Source: JAFLBI01 sp964616465 (lineage in GTDB: Bacteria; Bacteroidota; Bacteroidia; Chitinophagales; Chitinophagaceae). Taken from it: 64,000 nt of DNA. Position numbers and translations under genes: made by a program. The notes beneath the pieces were generated by a model. It made no database searches and was not told the origin of the DNA. It saw only the letters and a program-made list of their open reading frames with translations. Shown one piece after another: positions 32,957 to 42,265 of the stretch; the stretch's first letter is position 1, and each line of letters begins with the position of its first letter. The DNA is taken from positions 1-64,000 of the forward strand of contig CAZTTO010000006.1 of NCBI GenBank assembly GCA_964616465.1, in the 5' to 3' direction.

Positions 32957-33982
32957 ATGATGTATAGAAGCAAAGCACCTCTACGCATTGGATTAGCCGG
33001 CGGCGGAACAGATGTGAGTCCATACAGTGATACCTATGGTGGCGCAATTTTGAATACCACCATTTCACATTTCGCATACGCAAGTTTGCAACCTTTACAA
33101 GATAACGTCATTCAGCTTATTTCTATTGATCAGCAATGTGAAGAGAGATACGAATGGACCAATCATATTCCTGTTTCAGGGAAAACAGCTTTATTACAAG
33201 GGGTGTACAATAGAATTCAGCGAGATTATGGCTTGCCGCTCACTGGTTTCACTTTAACCACTTATTGCGATGCGCCAGCGGGAAGTGGACTAGGAACTTC
33301 TTCCACAATGGTGGTAGCCATTTTGGGAGCATTTGTGGAAATGCTGAAACTTCCTTTAGGCGATTACGATATTGCGCATTATGCCTACGAAATTGAACGG
33401 CAAGATTTAAAACTTGCTGGTGGAAAGCAAGATCAATATGCTGCTACTTTTGGAGGTGTGAATTTTATGGAGTTTTATGGTAATGACCAAGTTATCGTAA
33501 ATCCACTTCGTATTCGACAGGAATATATCCATGAATTAGAAAATAACTTGGTCTTATACTTCACCAAGACAAGTAGAGCTTCTGCAGCAATTATTGAAGA
33601 ACAACAAAGCAATGTAAAAAATAGCATTGAATCGAGCGTTGAAGCCATGCATCAACTCAAAGAGCAATCGCGCATGATGAAGGAAGCTTTACTCAAAGGC
33701 CGGCTGCATGAAATTGGTGAAATTTTAGATTATGGTTTTCAGCAGAAGAAAAAAATGGCCAGTCAAATTACTAACTCGTTTTTAGAAGAAACCTATGAAG
33801 CTGCAAAGAGAGCGGGTGCTACAGGTGGAAAAATTAGTGGCGCCGGCGGAGGTGGTTTCATGATTTTTTATTGTCCCGACAACACTCGTTATCAGGTAAT
33901 TGAAACTTTGCAACGATTAGGTGGTGAAGTAAAACCCTATCAAATTACACAACACGGGCTTACAACTTGGACAACCCCTTAA
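32957..33982 (+). CDS. hddA: D-glycero-alpha-D-manno-heptose-7-phosphate kinase
   Basis: A 341-aa GHMP kinase. The start RSKAPLRIGLAGGGTDVSPY and the ATP loop DAPAGSGLGTSSTMVVAILGA are those of HddA. The sequence KLAGGKQDQYAATFGG and the C-terminal GATGGKISGAGGGGFMIFY complete the GHMP pattern. It phosphorylates heptose-7-phosphate at C1 in the alpha anomer (GDP-heptose branch, as against the beta anomer made by HldE). The other three enzymes of the branch are adjacent. Confidence 0.92.
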   Translation: MMYRSKAPLRIGLAGGGTDVSPYSDTYGGAILNTTISHFAYASLQPLQDNVIQLISIDQQCEERYEWTNHIPVSGKTALLQGVYNRIQRDYGLPLTGFTLTTYCDAPAGSGLGTSSTMVVAILGAFVEMLKLPLGDYDIAHYAYEIERQDLKLAGGKQDQYAATFGGVNFMEFYGNDQVIVNPLRIRQEYIHELENNLVLYFTKTSRASAAIIEEQQSNVKNSIESSVEAMHQLKEQSRMMKEALLKGRLHEIGEILDYGFQQKKKMASQITNSFLEETYEAAKRAGATGGKISGAGGGGFMIFYCPDNTRYQVIETLQRLGGEVKPYQITQHGLTTWTTP

Positions 33983-33987
33983 CTTTG
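33980..33987 (+). promoter_or_regulatory. TAnnTTTG promoter box of gmhA
   Basis: TAACTTTG spans the last codons of hddA and ends four bases before ATG 33992. It may give a second, leaderless start for gmhA inside the operon. Confidence 0.45.
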
Positions 33988-33991
33988 CAGG

Positions 33992-34570
33992 ATGAAAGAT
34001 CGTATTCAACATCTTGTTCAATCGTCCATAGAGGTAAAATCAAAAGTTGTAGCAGACGTGCAAATTATTGCGCAAGTCGATCAGATTGTACACTTATTGG
34101 TTAGTTGTTTCAAATCGGGCAAACGTGTGTGGTTTTGCGGAAATGGGGGTAGTGCTGCAGATGCACAACATTTAGCAGCAGAGTTTTCTGGCCGATTTTA
34201 TAAAAACAGAAAAGCACTTCCAGCTGAAGCACTCCACTGCAATACCTCTTATTTGACAGCGGTTGCAAACGACTATAGCTTCAACCAAATTTATGCGCGC
34301 TTGGTTGATGGTATTTGTGAACCAGGTGATGTGTTACTTGCGTATAGTACATCGGGTAATTCTAGTAATATTATTGAGGCTTTAGAAGTTGCCCGCGACA
34401 AAGACATTCATACCATTGGATTTACAGGCAGTTCGGGTGGAAAAATGTCTGAATATTGTGATATCTTAGTGAAAGTTCCTTCTTCTGATACACCACGGAT
34501 ACAAGAAGTACATATGCTATTAGGGCATATTATTTGTGAACTAACAGAAAACCTTTTATTTCCAGAGTAA
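33992..34570 (+). CDS. gmhA: Phosphoheptose isomerase
   Basis: A 192-aa SIS-domain protein with the GmhA signature: FCGNGGSAADAQHLAAEFSGRF, the catalytic glutamate AEALHCNTSYLTAVANDY region, DVLLAYSTSGNSSNIIEALE and GFTGSSGGKMSEYCDILVKVPS. It converts sedoheptulose 7-phosphate to D-glycero-D-manno-heptose 7-phosphate. It lies 9 nt after hddA, and its stop shares one base with the hddC start. Confidence 0.95.
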   Translation: MKDRIQHLVQSSIEVKSKVVADVQIIAQVDQIVHLLVSCFKSGKRVWFCGNGGSAADAQHLAAEFSGRFYKNRKALPAEALHCNTSYLTAVANDYSFNQIYARLVDGICEPGDVLLAYSTSGNSSNIIEALEVARDKDIHTIGFTGSSGGKMSEYCDILVKVPSSDTPRIQEVHMLLGHIICELTENLLFPE

Positions 34571-35280
34571 TGCAAGAGGTTATTATTTTAGCTGGTGGTT
34601 TAGGGACACGGTTAAAATCAGCCGTTCCAACTTTACCAAAATGTATGGCTCCAATTCATGGAAAGCCTTTCTTGCATTATGTTATGAGCTATTTACAAAC
34701 GCAAAAAATTGATCGATATGTGTTTGCACTTGGCTATAAATCACAATCAATTGAAGATTGGGTACTTGAACATTTTTCTCAATTAAACATAGCTTTCTCT
34801 GTAGAAGAAACGCCTCTTGGTACAGGTGGTGCTGTTCAAGCAGCACTTCAATATTGCAATCAAGATCATGTTTGGGTGGTGAATGGCGACACTTTATTTA
34901 CCGCCGATTTAAAAGCCCAACGTGAGTTTCATTTACAAAGCAATGCCTGTTGTACACTAGCTTTAAAGTCAATGCAAGACTTTGATCGCTATGGCGTGGT
35001 GAATCAAGATGCAAAAGGACGCATCCTTAGCTTTGAAGAGAAAAAAGCCTATGATCAGGGGCTTATTAATGGGGGTGTTTATCTACTTGATAAAAATGGA
35101 TACTTTAGATTGCATTTACCTGAGTCGCATAGTTTTGAAAAAGATTATTTAGAAAAAGTAGTTCATGGAGGAAAATTGTTTGGTATGGTACATGATGCAT
35201 ACTTCATAGACATTGGCATTCCTTCTGATTACGAAAAAGCTCAACATGAATTACCCCAATTGGGACTTACCAAAGATTGA
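34570..35280 (+). CDS. hddC: D-glycero-alpha-D-manno-heptose 1-phosphate guanylyltransferase
   Basis: A 236-aa nucleotidyltransferase with the activation loop ILAGGLGTRLKSAVPTLPKC, then EETPLGTGGAVQAAL and WVVNGDTLF, typical of HddC and its sugar-nucleotidyltransferase relatives. With gmhA, hddA and gmhB around it, it should make GDP-D-glycero-alpha-D-manno-heptose. It overlaps gmhB by 35 nt. A glucose- or mannose-1-phosphate nucleotidyltransferase cannot be ruled out by sequence alone. Confidence 0.9.
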   Translation: MQEVIILAGGLGTRLKSAVPTLPKCMAPIHGKPFLHYVMSYLQTQKIDRYVFALGYKSQSIEDWVLEHFSQLNIAFSVEETPLGTGGAVQAALQYCNQDHVWVVNGDTLFTADLKAQREFHLQSNACCTLALKSMQDFDRYGVVNQDAKGRILSFEEKKAYDQGLINGGVYLLDKNGYFRLHLPESHSFEKDYLEKVVHGGKLFGMVHDAYFIDIGIPSDYEKAQHELPQLGLTKD

Positions 35281-35815
35281 CACTAACTGGACTTTATTTT
35301 TAGATCGTGATGGAGTCATTAATTATGAAAAGAAAGATGACTATATCCGCAATAAAGAGGAGTTTAGATTTTATGAAGGCGTACCAGAAGCAGTAGCCAA
35401 TTGTAGTAGATTGTTTGGAAAAATTTTTATTGTTACCAATCAACGTGGTATTGGTAAAGGTTTGATGACTGAAAATGATTTAGTAGAGATTCATCAATAC
35501 ATGTGTCAAGAAATAGCATCTGTTGGAGGAAAAATTGATCATATCTATTATTGTACTGCTATCAACAACAATGATCCAAATAGAAAGCCCAACCCCGGAA
35601 TGGCCTTTCAAGCAAAAAAGGATTTTCCATCCATAGATTTTTCAAAAAGCATTATGGTAGGCAACAAGCCAAGTGATATGCTGTTTGGAAGAAATGCTGG
35701 CATGTACACCGTATATGTATCAACCACCCATCCAGAAACGCCTTTTCCTCACCCAGATATTGATGGTAGGTGGATTAGCCTACCCGAATTTGCAAAAGCT
35801 TTAATGAAAAGCTAA
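35246..35815 (+). CDS. gmhB: D-glycero-D-manno-heptose-1,7-bisphosphate 7-phosphatase
   Basis: A 189-aa HAD-IIIA phosphatase. The catalytic DxD motif is LFLDRDGVIN, followed by FIVTNQRGIGKG, KPNPGMAFQAKKD and MVGNKPSDMLFGRNAGM. Only two of the cysteines of the GmhB zinc loop are obvious. The start at ATG 35246, which overlaps hddC by 35 nt, fits the domain; an earlier ATG at 35213 in the same frame is possible. It completes the GDP-heptose pathway. Confidence 0.9.
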   Translation: MNYPNWDLPKIDTNWTLFLDRDGVINYEKKDDYIRNKEEFRFYEGVPEAVANCSRLFGKIFIVTNQRGIGKGLMTENDLVEIHQYMCQEIASVGGKIDHIYYCTAINNNDPNRKPNPGMAFQAKKDFPSIDFSKSIMVGNKPSDMLFGRNAGMYTVYVSTTHPETPFPHPDIDGRWISLPEFAKALMKS

Positions 35816-35856
35816 AGCATGAAGACTGTTGTCTTATTTCATTTAATTTCGTGGGA

Positions 35857-36804
35857 ATGAAACAAATATTCTTTGTTTTGATATGCGCATGTTGTGTAAT
35901 TGGTTCAGCATATGCACAACTCCAAAAAGAGCAAAAAAAGCTCTTACAAGAGCAAGAATTGCTGCTCCGTAAATATGCAGATTCCATGATCAATGATCCT
36001 GAAGGGCCTAGCAGATTTTACTTTGATAGCCTTTTCACACGCACTTTGGTGCAAGCGTTGCGTACACCTCACTCATTTGATTTTCCCTTCGATTCAGTTA
36101 TTTTTGTTTCTAGGCTATATGCTCCCGACAGCAGCTTTCGTATTTTCTCCTGGCAGCTCATGCGAGATTTCACAGACTTTAGATACAAGGGTGCCATTCA
36201 AATGAAAACTCCCGATGGTAGCTTGAAACTGATTCCATTATACGACAATCGCTCATTTACAGCCAATCCAGTTGATTCGATTAGAGGCCCAAGGGAGTGG
36301 ATTGGAGCCTTGTACTACGATATTATCATGACCACCCACAACAATAAAAAATACTACACACTCTTTGGCTTCGAAGAACATGATGCCAGAACCAGGCACA
36401 AGTGGATGGAAGTAATGACCATTGAAAATGGGCAAGTACAATTTGGAGGTCGCTTTTTTAATTATCCAGAAGAACCAATCAAGCCGGCACAACCTGCCTA
36501 CAGATTTTATATTGGATACAAAAAAGAAGCAACAGCTTCCATGCGTTATAATAAAGACATGAACATGGTTTTATTCGATCACTTGATTAGTGAGAGCAAT
36601 GAACCACAAATCAAATACACTTTAATACCAGATGGTGATTATGAAGGGTTTGTATGGCGACAAGGAAAATGGAATTATGTAAGAAAACCATTCACATTTA
36701 AGCTCCAAGATGGAGAAGCTCCTACCCCAGCACCATTGTTTAAAACACCTAAGGACGAAAAGAAAAAGCAAGAAGAAGTCAATAAAAAAACCGGTGGATC
36801 TTAA
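35857..36804 (+). CDS. Uncharacterised exported protein
   Basis: A 315-aa protein with a signal peptide (FFVLICACCVIGSAYAQ) and a helical, Gln/Leu/Lys-rich stretch right after (QKEQKKLLQEQELLLRKY). The main domain is beta-rich with many aromatic residues (FRIFSWQLMRDF; WIGALYYDII; YYTLFGFEEHD). A C-terminal Pro/Lys-rich tail ends it. It seems typical of Bacteroidota but I recognise no named family. A GTG at 35851 two codons upstream of the chosen ATG is also possible. The stop lies inside the loop of the terminator. Confidence 0.7.
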   Translation: MKQIFFVLICACCVIGSAYAQLQKEQKKLLQEQELLLRKYADSMINDPEGPSRFYFDSLFTRTLVQALRTPHSFDFPFDSVIFVSRLYAPDSSFRIFSWQLMRDFTDFRYKGAIQMKTPDGSLKLIPLYDNRSFTANPVDSIRGPREWIGALYYDIIMTTHNNKKYYTLFGFEEHDARTRHKWMEVMTIENGQVQFGGRFFNYPEEPIKPAQPAYRFYIGYKKEATASMRYNKDMNMVLFDHLISESNEPQIKYTLIPDGDYEGFVWRQGKWNYVRKPFTFKLQDGEAPTPAPLFKTPKDEKKKQEEVNKKTGGS

Positions 36805-36820
36805 TCACCGGTTTTCATTT
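36786..36820. terminator. Bidirectional terminator between the exported protein and lepA
   Basis: AAAACCGGTG (36787-36796) pairs perfectly with CACCGGTTTT (36806-36815) around a 9-nt loop that contains the stop codon of the upstream gene. The plus strand continues CATTTTTT, and the minus strand reads into a T-run as well, so it can serve both convergent genes. Confidence 0.88.
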
Positions 36821-36837
36821 TTTATAGAAGATCGTTT

Positions 36838-38625
36838 CTAATCATCCAATTTCAATACCGCTAAGAATGCTTCTTGAGGAACTTCTACACTTCCAATCTG
36901 GCGCATCCTTTTCTTACCTTCTTTCTGCTTTTCAAGTAGCTTTCTCTTACGGCTGATATCACCACCATAACATTTGGCTGTAACATCTTTCCTCATAGCA
37001 CTAATGTTTTCGCGTGCAATAATCTTAGCACCAATGGCTGCTTGTATAGAAATTTGGAATTGCTGACGTGTCAAAAGTTCTTTTAGTTTCTCGCAAAGCT
37101 TTCTTCCAAAATCCTGCGCACGACTACGGTGGATTAATGCACTTAAAGCATCCACTTTTTCACTGTTCAACAGAATATCCATCTTCACAATATCTGCCTC
37201 ACGATACCCAATGGGCGTATAATCGAATGATGCATATCCTCTTGTTTGGCTCTTCAATTTATCGTAGAAATCAAACACGATTTCTGTCAAAGGCATTTCA
37301 AATACCAACTCAACGCGATTAGCAGTTAGGTAAGTTTGATTAATAATGATACCACGTTTGCCCAAGCAGAGCGTCATGATATTTCCAATGTATTCCGACT
37401 GAGTAATGATTTGCGCACGAATGAAAGGTTCTTCAATCCTATCCAATTTAGTTGGATCGGGCATTTCAGAAGGATTGTTTACAATAATCTCTTCCTCTTT
37501 TGTTGTATATGCTTTGAAGCTTACGTTCGGAACAGTGGTAATAACAGTTTGATTGAACTCACGCTCCAAACGTTCTTGGATGATTTCCATGTGGAGTAAT
37601 CCTAAGAATCCACATCTAAAACCAAATCCAAGTGCCTGAGAAGTTTCCAATTCAAAGGTCAACGAAGCATCATTCAGCTGCAGCTTCTCCATACAGTCGC
37701 GCAATTCTTCGAACTCATCTGTATTCACCGGAAAGATACCTGCGAATACCATAGGTTTTACTTCTTCAAAACCCTTGATAGCTTCGGCTGCGCTGCCAGC
37801 GGTAGTGATGGTGTCACCTACTTTTACTTCCTTGGCGTTTTTAATACCAGTTATAATATAACCCACATCGCCGCAATGGACTTCCTGTCGAGCCTCCATG
37901 CCCAACTTTAAAATCCCAACCTCATCTGCACCATAGGTAGTTCCAGTAGCTATGAACTTAATTTGTTCGCCTTTCTTGATGGAGCCATTTAAAATTCTGT
38001 AATACACAATAATTCCTCTGAAACTATTGAACACCGAATCAAAAATTAGTGCCTGAAGCGGAGCCGTTGGATCTCCTTTAGGTGCTGGAATCCTCTCCAC
38101 AATGGCTTGTAGGATCTCTTCAATACCAATGCCCGTTTTACCACTTGCAAGCAAAATTTCTTCTGGCTTACAACCAATTAATTCAACAATTTGGTCGGTC
38201 ACTTCAGGAATCATGGCCCCGTCCATATCAATTTTATTGATGACAGGAATGATTTCCAGGTCGTTATCTAAAGCTAAATACAGGTTGCTAATAGTTTGAG
38301 CCTGAATACCTTGTGCAGCATCAACCAACAGCAATGCCCCTTCACAAGCTGCTAACGCACGGCTTACTTCGTAACTAAAATCAACGTGACCAGGAGTATC
38401 AATCAAATTCAGCGTATAGTCTTCGCCTTTGTATTTGTAATTGATTTGAATAGCATGGCTTTTGATGGTGATCCCTTTCTCGCGCTCTAAATCCATGTCG
38501 TCGAGTACCTGGTTCATCATATCGCGCGCACCAATGGTTTTGGTATGCTCTAAAAGTCTGTCTGCCAACGTACTCTTTCCGTGGTCAATATGTGCAATGA
38601 TGCAAAAATTCCTGATATGCTTCAT
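36838..38625 (-). CDS. lepA: Elongation factor 4 (LepA)
   Basis: A 595-aa translational GTPase. The G1 motif is AHIDHGKST, G2/G3 include EREKGITIKS and DTPGHVDF, and G4 is NKID. The LepA-specific C-terminal domain (AKCYGGDISRKRKLLEKQKEGKKRM) is complete. LepA remodels stalled or mis-set ribosomes at the membrane-cytosol boundary. The start at ATG 38625 (MKHIRNFCIIAHIDHGK) is the family start; the eight-codon extension is rejected. Confidence 0.97.
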   Translation of the reverse strand: MKHIRNFCIIAHIDHGKSTLADRLLEHTKTIGARDMMNQVLDDMDLEREKGITIKSHAIQINYKYKGEDYTLNLIDTPGHVDFSYEVSRALAACEGALLLVDAAQGIQAQTISNLYLALDNDLEIIPVINKIDMDGAMIPEVTDQIVELIGCKPEEILLASGKTGIGIEEILQAIVERIPAPKGDPTAPLQALIFDSVFNSFRGIIVYYRILNGSIKKGEQIKFIATGTTYGADEVGILKLGMEARQEVHCGDVGYIITGIKNAKEVKVGDTITTAGSAAEAIKGFEEVKPMVFAGIFPVNTDEFEELRDCMEKLQLNDASLTFELETSQALGFGFRCGFLGLLHMEIIQERLEREFNQTVITTVPNVSFKAYTTKEEEIIVNNPSEMPDPTKLDRIEEPFIRAQIITQSEYIGNIMTLCLGKRGIIINQTYLTANRVELVFEMPLTEIVFDFYDKLKSQTRGYASFDYTPIGYREADIVKMDILLNSEKVDALSALIHRSRAQDFGRKLCEKLKELLTRQQFQISIQAAIGAKIIARENISAMRKDVTAKCYGGDISRKRKLLEKQKEGKKRMRQIGSVEVPQEAFLAVLKLDD

Positions 38626-38713
38626 AAATTCAAAAACAAATGTGGGCAAAGATAAGTTCAGTAACCGACTATTCTCGGAAAACTTGCCCCCACAGGTAGA
38701 TGACGCTATTCCT

Positions 38714-38721
38714 TACTTTTG
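38714..38721 (+). promoter_or_regulatory. TAnnTTTG promoter box of the Sua5 gene
   Basis: TACTTTTG ends four bases (CACC) before ATG 38726. If it acts as a -7 box, the mRNA begins at or just before the start codon. Confidence 0.55.
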
Positions 38722-38725
38722 CACC

Positions 38726-39700
38726 ATGCAATTTGATACCAAAGTTGGAACGGATATTGATGAAGCGGCGTTTTGGCTGAAAAAGGGAGAAGTTGTGGGT
38801 ATTCCAACTGAAACCGTTTACGGATTGGCTGCAAACGGATTGCATGCAGATGCAGTTGCGAAGATTTATGATATCAAAAACCGTCCAAGTTTTAATCCTC
38901 TAATCCTGCATGTGGCGAATGAAAATGCGCTTCAAGATTTGGTAGTTAATAATAAGATTGCACAAGATTTTATGCATGCTTTCATGCCCGGTCCACTTAC
39001 TTTGGTTTTACCTAGAAAAGCCATTGTTCCAGATATTACAACAGCGGGATTAGATACAGTAGGTGTTCGTATGCCTAATCATGAGCTAACCCAGTCATTG
39101 TTACAAAAACTAGATTTTCCATTAGCTGCACCTAGTGCTAATCCATCGGGTTATGTAAGTCCAACCAAGGCAGAACATGTGGCCGAAAACTTATCAGGAA
39201 AAATTCCCTATGTATTGGATGGTGGAGCTTGTGTTGTTGGATTAGAATCTACCATTATTGGATTTGAAAATGGACAACCTGTTTGCTATAGACATGGAGG
39301 ATTAGCAATTGAAGCACTAGAAAAGTTGATCGATCAACAAATTCCTTTACATATTCAAGCCGATGTACTGCATAGTCCTGGACAAATGAAAAGCCATTAT
39401 GCAACCAATACCCCATTGTTTATCATTCAAAATGAGGAGGACATCAAACAATGGAAGGGCAAGCATGTTGGATGTATTGTTTACGATCAGTTCATGTCAG
39501 AAATACCTCACGAAAACCAAATGTTACTTTCGCCTGATAGCGATTTGCATACAGCAGCCAAGAATCTTTTTCAGGCAATGCGTGAAATGGATGCAAGAGG
39601 ATTTGAAATTATTCTTGCAAAAAAAGTTCAAAATACAGGAATTGGCTACGCCATTAACGACAGGTTACAGAGAGCGCAACATCATCTTAAAAATGTTTAG
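38726..39700 (+). CDS. tsaC: Threonylcarbamoyl-AMP synthase, two-domain Sua5 type
   Basis: A 324-aa protein with an N-terminal YrdC domain (KKGEVVGIPTETVYGLAANG; KNRPSFNPLILH; GPLTLVLPRK; APSANPSGYVSPTKAEHV) and a C-terminal Sua5 domain that begins near SPGQMKSHYAT. It makes L-threonylcarbamoyl-AMP for the t6A modification of tRNAs. The open frame reaches back to 38462 inside lepA, but that part is antisense lepA. ATG 38726 is set by the YrdC domain and the promoter box. It overlaps the antiporter gene by 4 nt at the 3' end. Confidence 0.95.
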   Translation: MQFDTKVGTDIDEAAFWLKKGEVVGIPTETVYGLAANGLHADAVAKIYDIKNRPSFNPLILHVANENALQDLVVNNKIAQDFMHAFMPGPLTLVLPRKAIVPDITTAGLDTVGVRMPNHELTQSLLQKLDFPLAAPSANPSGYVSPTKAEHVAENLSGKIPYVLDGGACVVGLESTIIGFENGQPVCYRHGGLAIEALEKLIDQQIPLHIQADVLHSPGQMKSHYATNTPLFIIQNEEDIKQWKGKHVGCIVYDQFMSEIPHENQMLLSPDSDLHTAAKNLFQAMREMDARGFEIILAKKVQNTGIGYAINDRLQRAQHHLKNV

Positions 39701-41595
39701 TCTTTCTTTTCAGTTTTCGGAGAGCCAAACTCTTTTATGAGTCCTTCTTCACTCCATCCTTCATCTGCTCCATGCAATGATTCATTGTGTAAGTCACTTT
39801 GAATTAATGATTCTAACTCTTCAATATATTTTTTTGCAGTGCTAATATACTCAGAGCTATTCAGTTTGAGAGATGACAAATATTTAAGGTTTTTCTCATC
39901 ATATTCAAAGAATGTACGAGCGGCTCTCTTTGCAGCGTATTTCCTGAATCCAAGGAAATGCATGGCATCTACACCCATACGAAGTGAAGCATCCAAGGTT
40001 TCTCTATAAATATTAAGAATTCCAGCATTCATTAGGTCGTATGCATCAACCCTGTTTGTAGCTCTTGCTAGAATTCTAAGATTAGGAAAATGTTTTTTAA
40101 CAACCTCAACAATTTCCATTCTTTTTTCTGGACTATCCAAGGCAACAATAATCAGCTTCGCTTTTTCAGCACCAGCAGCTTTTAACAAATCATGCCTGCT
40201 CGCATCTCCATAATATACTTTAAAGCCCATCTTCCGTAATAAGTCCACTCGATCACTATCAATATCAAGGAAAGTAGTACCTACTCCATGTGCTTTTAAA
40301 AATCTACCTACAGTATTTCCAAAATGTCCAAAGCCAGCAACAATCACAGGATTACTTTCATCGATATGGTCATGCTCTTTTTCTTCAACCACCATTTTAG
40401 TCCCAATTCTGGGTTGCACAAATTTTTCATGTATCAAGAACATGATAGGTGCTAATGCCATACTAATAGCAGTTACAGCAATTAAAATATCTACCGTGCC
40501 TTGATCAAGAATGCCATTCTTGTTTGAAAAAGTGAAGAGTACAAACCCAAATTCACCCATTTGACTCAGCGAAACAGCAAATAACATGTTCTGATCTGTT
40601 TTCAATCTAAAAACCTTACCTATCACCCATAAAACAATACTCTTCAAGGCAATCAGTCCTGCTACAATTCCAAGAATTAATACAGGCTTTTCAACTAATA
40701 GATTAAAATCAATAGACGCACCTACTGCAATAAAAAAGAGTCCGAGTAAAAGACCTTTAAATGGCTCAATATCACTTTCTAATTCGTGTCGGTATTCACT
40801 GTTAGCTAATACTACACCTGCAAGGAAAGTACCTAAAGCAGGGCTAAGCCCAACTAACGACATCAATACAGAGATTGCAATAACAACCAATAGTGCAACT
40901 GCTGTAAACAACTCACGAATACGCGAAGATGCAACCAATCTAAAGATGGGTGGAATGATATAACGCCCTGCGAGAATAACCGATACAATGGCAGCTATAA
41001 CAATAGCAGTTTGCACCCATGCGCTTAAATTTTCTATCAAATTGGTGCTATGAGCTTCAGGATCAACAGCAACCGGGAGCGTTGCCAGCAAAGGAAACAA
41101 AGCCAGCATTGGGATCACAGCAATATCTTGAAACAACAATACAGAAAATGCACTTTGTCCTGCTGATGTTTTCATAAGACCTTTTTCTTGCAAGGTCTGC
41201 AACACAATAGCAGTAGATGAAAGTGCCAATGTAAATCCAATTGCCACACTTTCTTGCCAACTAAAATCAAACTGCATAGTAACCAAAGCAATGAACAAAC
41301 CTGTTACCATGACCTGCACACCACCCATTCCTAAAATTGCTTTTCGCATTCTCCATAACAAGGATGGTTCTAATTCTAAACCAATTACAAACAGCATCAT
41401 CACTACGCCAAATTCAGCGAAATGCATAATATCTTGGGTATTGTCGCCAATAAAACCAAATAAAGCAGGTCCAATTACAATACCAGCAATTAAATAACCT
41501 AATACACTGCCTAGTCCCCATTTCTTAGCCAACGGAACCAATAGTACTGCGGCTGATAAAAAAATCAAAGCTTGAAATAATAACGACTTTTCCAT
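39697..41595 (-). CDS. CPA2-family monovalent cation:proton antiporter (KefB/C-like)
   Basis: A 632-aa membrane protein with about 12 helices (residues about 1-390), containing the CPA2 motifs GLELEPSLLWRM and LALSSTAIVLQTL. A cytosolic RCK/TrkA_N domain follows (NPVIVAGFGHFGNTVGRFLKAHG; about 400-530), and the tail is acidic. This is the KefB/KefC architecture: a K+/H+ antiporter that acidifies the cytosol on electrophile stress. It lies 2 nt after a KefF-like oxidoreductase gene, which supports the Kef reading. Bacteroidota often lack glutathione, so the ligand of the RCK domain may differ. Confidence 0.9.
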   Translation of the reverse strand: MEKSLLFQALIFLSAAVLLVPLAKKWGLGSVLGYLIAGIVIGPALFGFIGDNTQDIMHFAEFGVVMMLFVIGLELEPSLLWRMRKAILGMGGVQVMVTGLFIALVTMQFDFSWQESVAIGFTLALSSTAIVLQTLQEKGLMKTSAGQSAFSVLLFQDIAVIPMLALFPLLATLPVAVDPEAHSTNLIENLSAWVQTAIVIAAIVSVILAGRYIIPPIFRLVASSRIRELFTAVALLVVIAISVLMSLVGLSPALGTFLAGVVLANSEYRHELESDIEPFKGLLLGLFFIAVGASIDFNLLVEKPVLILGIVAGLIALKSIVLWVIGKVFRLKTDQNMLFAVSLSQMGEFGFVLFTFSNKNGILDQGTVDILIAVTAISMALAPIMFLIHEKFVQPRIGTKMVVEEKEHDHIDESNPVIVAGFGHFGNTVGRFLKAHGVGTTFLDIDSDRVDLLRKMGFKVYYGDASRHDLLKAAGAEKAKLIIVALDSPEKRMEIVEVVKKHFPNLRILARATNRVDAYDLMNAGILNIYRETLDASLRMGVDAMHFLGFRKYAAKRAARTFFEYDEKNLKYLSSLKLNSSEYISTAKKYIEELESLIQSDLHNESLHGADEGWSEEGLIKEFGSPKTEKKD

Positions 41596-41597
41596 AT

Positions 41598-42209
41598 CTA
41601 ATCTTTTAACGCTTCCGGAATAGGGTTTAAATCGTTTAGATAGTCAACACGCGAAAGTTCTTCTTGACTAAGTAAACCATGGTGAAATGCCAATAACAAT
41701 CCTTCATATTGCAAAGCAGCCTGCTTCATTTCGTGCAATTCCATTTTGTGCGTTCCATGAATCACAAATGGTGGTAAGTAATTCATTTTACACAAAAGCG
41801 CTGTTTGCTCAAAGGGTCTCAAAAATTCTTGAATAGTGTACCTATTTCTTCCCGTTGCAGCGTATACCTCCCTTGGTCCACCTGCTGATATAACCGATAA
41901 TAATTGTTTTCCTTGCAATGCATTACCATTCTTTCCATATGCCCATCCATGTTCTAGCACCAAATCCATCCATTGTTTAATCATTGCAGGTGCACTGTAC
42001 CAATAGAACGGATGCTGAAATACAATGATATCATGTTCTAATAGTAAGTTTTGTTCTTTAGCCACATTAATTTCCAATTCAGGATACTCTTCATACAAGT
42101 CATGAAAAGTTATTCCGGTTAATTGTTTTACTTTTTTAACCAGTTCCCGATGCACCCTCGATTTCTCAAAGGCTGGATGAGCAAATAAGACAAGAATACG
42201 CGATCTCAT
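41598..42209 (-). CDS. KefF/KefG-like NAD(P)H:quinone oxidoreductase
   Basis: A 203-aa flavodoxin-fold protein with the FMN-binding start ILVLFAHPAFEKSRVHREL, the FQHPFYWYSAPAMIKQWMD segment and VISAGGPREVYAATGRNRYT. These are the motifs of the KefF/KefG/NQO1 family. It is placed 2 nt upstream of the antiporter gene, the same pairing as kefF-kefC in Enterobacteria. It should stimulate the antiporter and may reduce quinones. Confidence 0.9.
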   Translation of the reverse strand: MRSRILVLFAHPAFEKSRVHRELVKKVKQLTGITFHDLYEEYPELEINVAKEQNLLLEHDIIVFQHPFYWYSAPAMIKQWMDLVLEHGWAYGKNGNALQGKQLLSVISAGGPREVYAATGRNRYTIQEFLRPFEQTALLCKMNYLPPFVIHGTHKMELHEMKQAALQYEGLLLAFHHGLLSQEELSRVDYLNDLNPIPEALKD

Positions 42210-42265
42210 ATTCGTAATGTTACAAAAAAAACATGGATCAACCTATAAGCAAAGAAAATTGCTAT

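Noticed and set aside
38462..38725. N-terminal extension of the Sua5 gene
   Set aside because: The extension is antisense to lepA, and the YrdC domain and promoter box fix the start at 38726.
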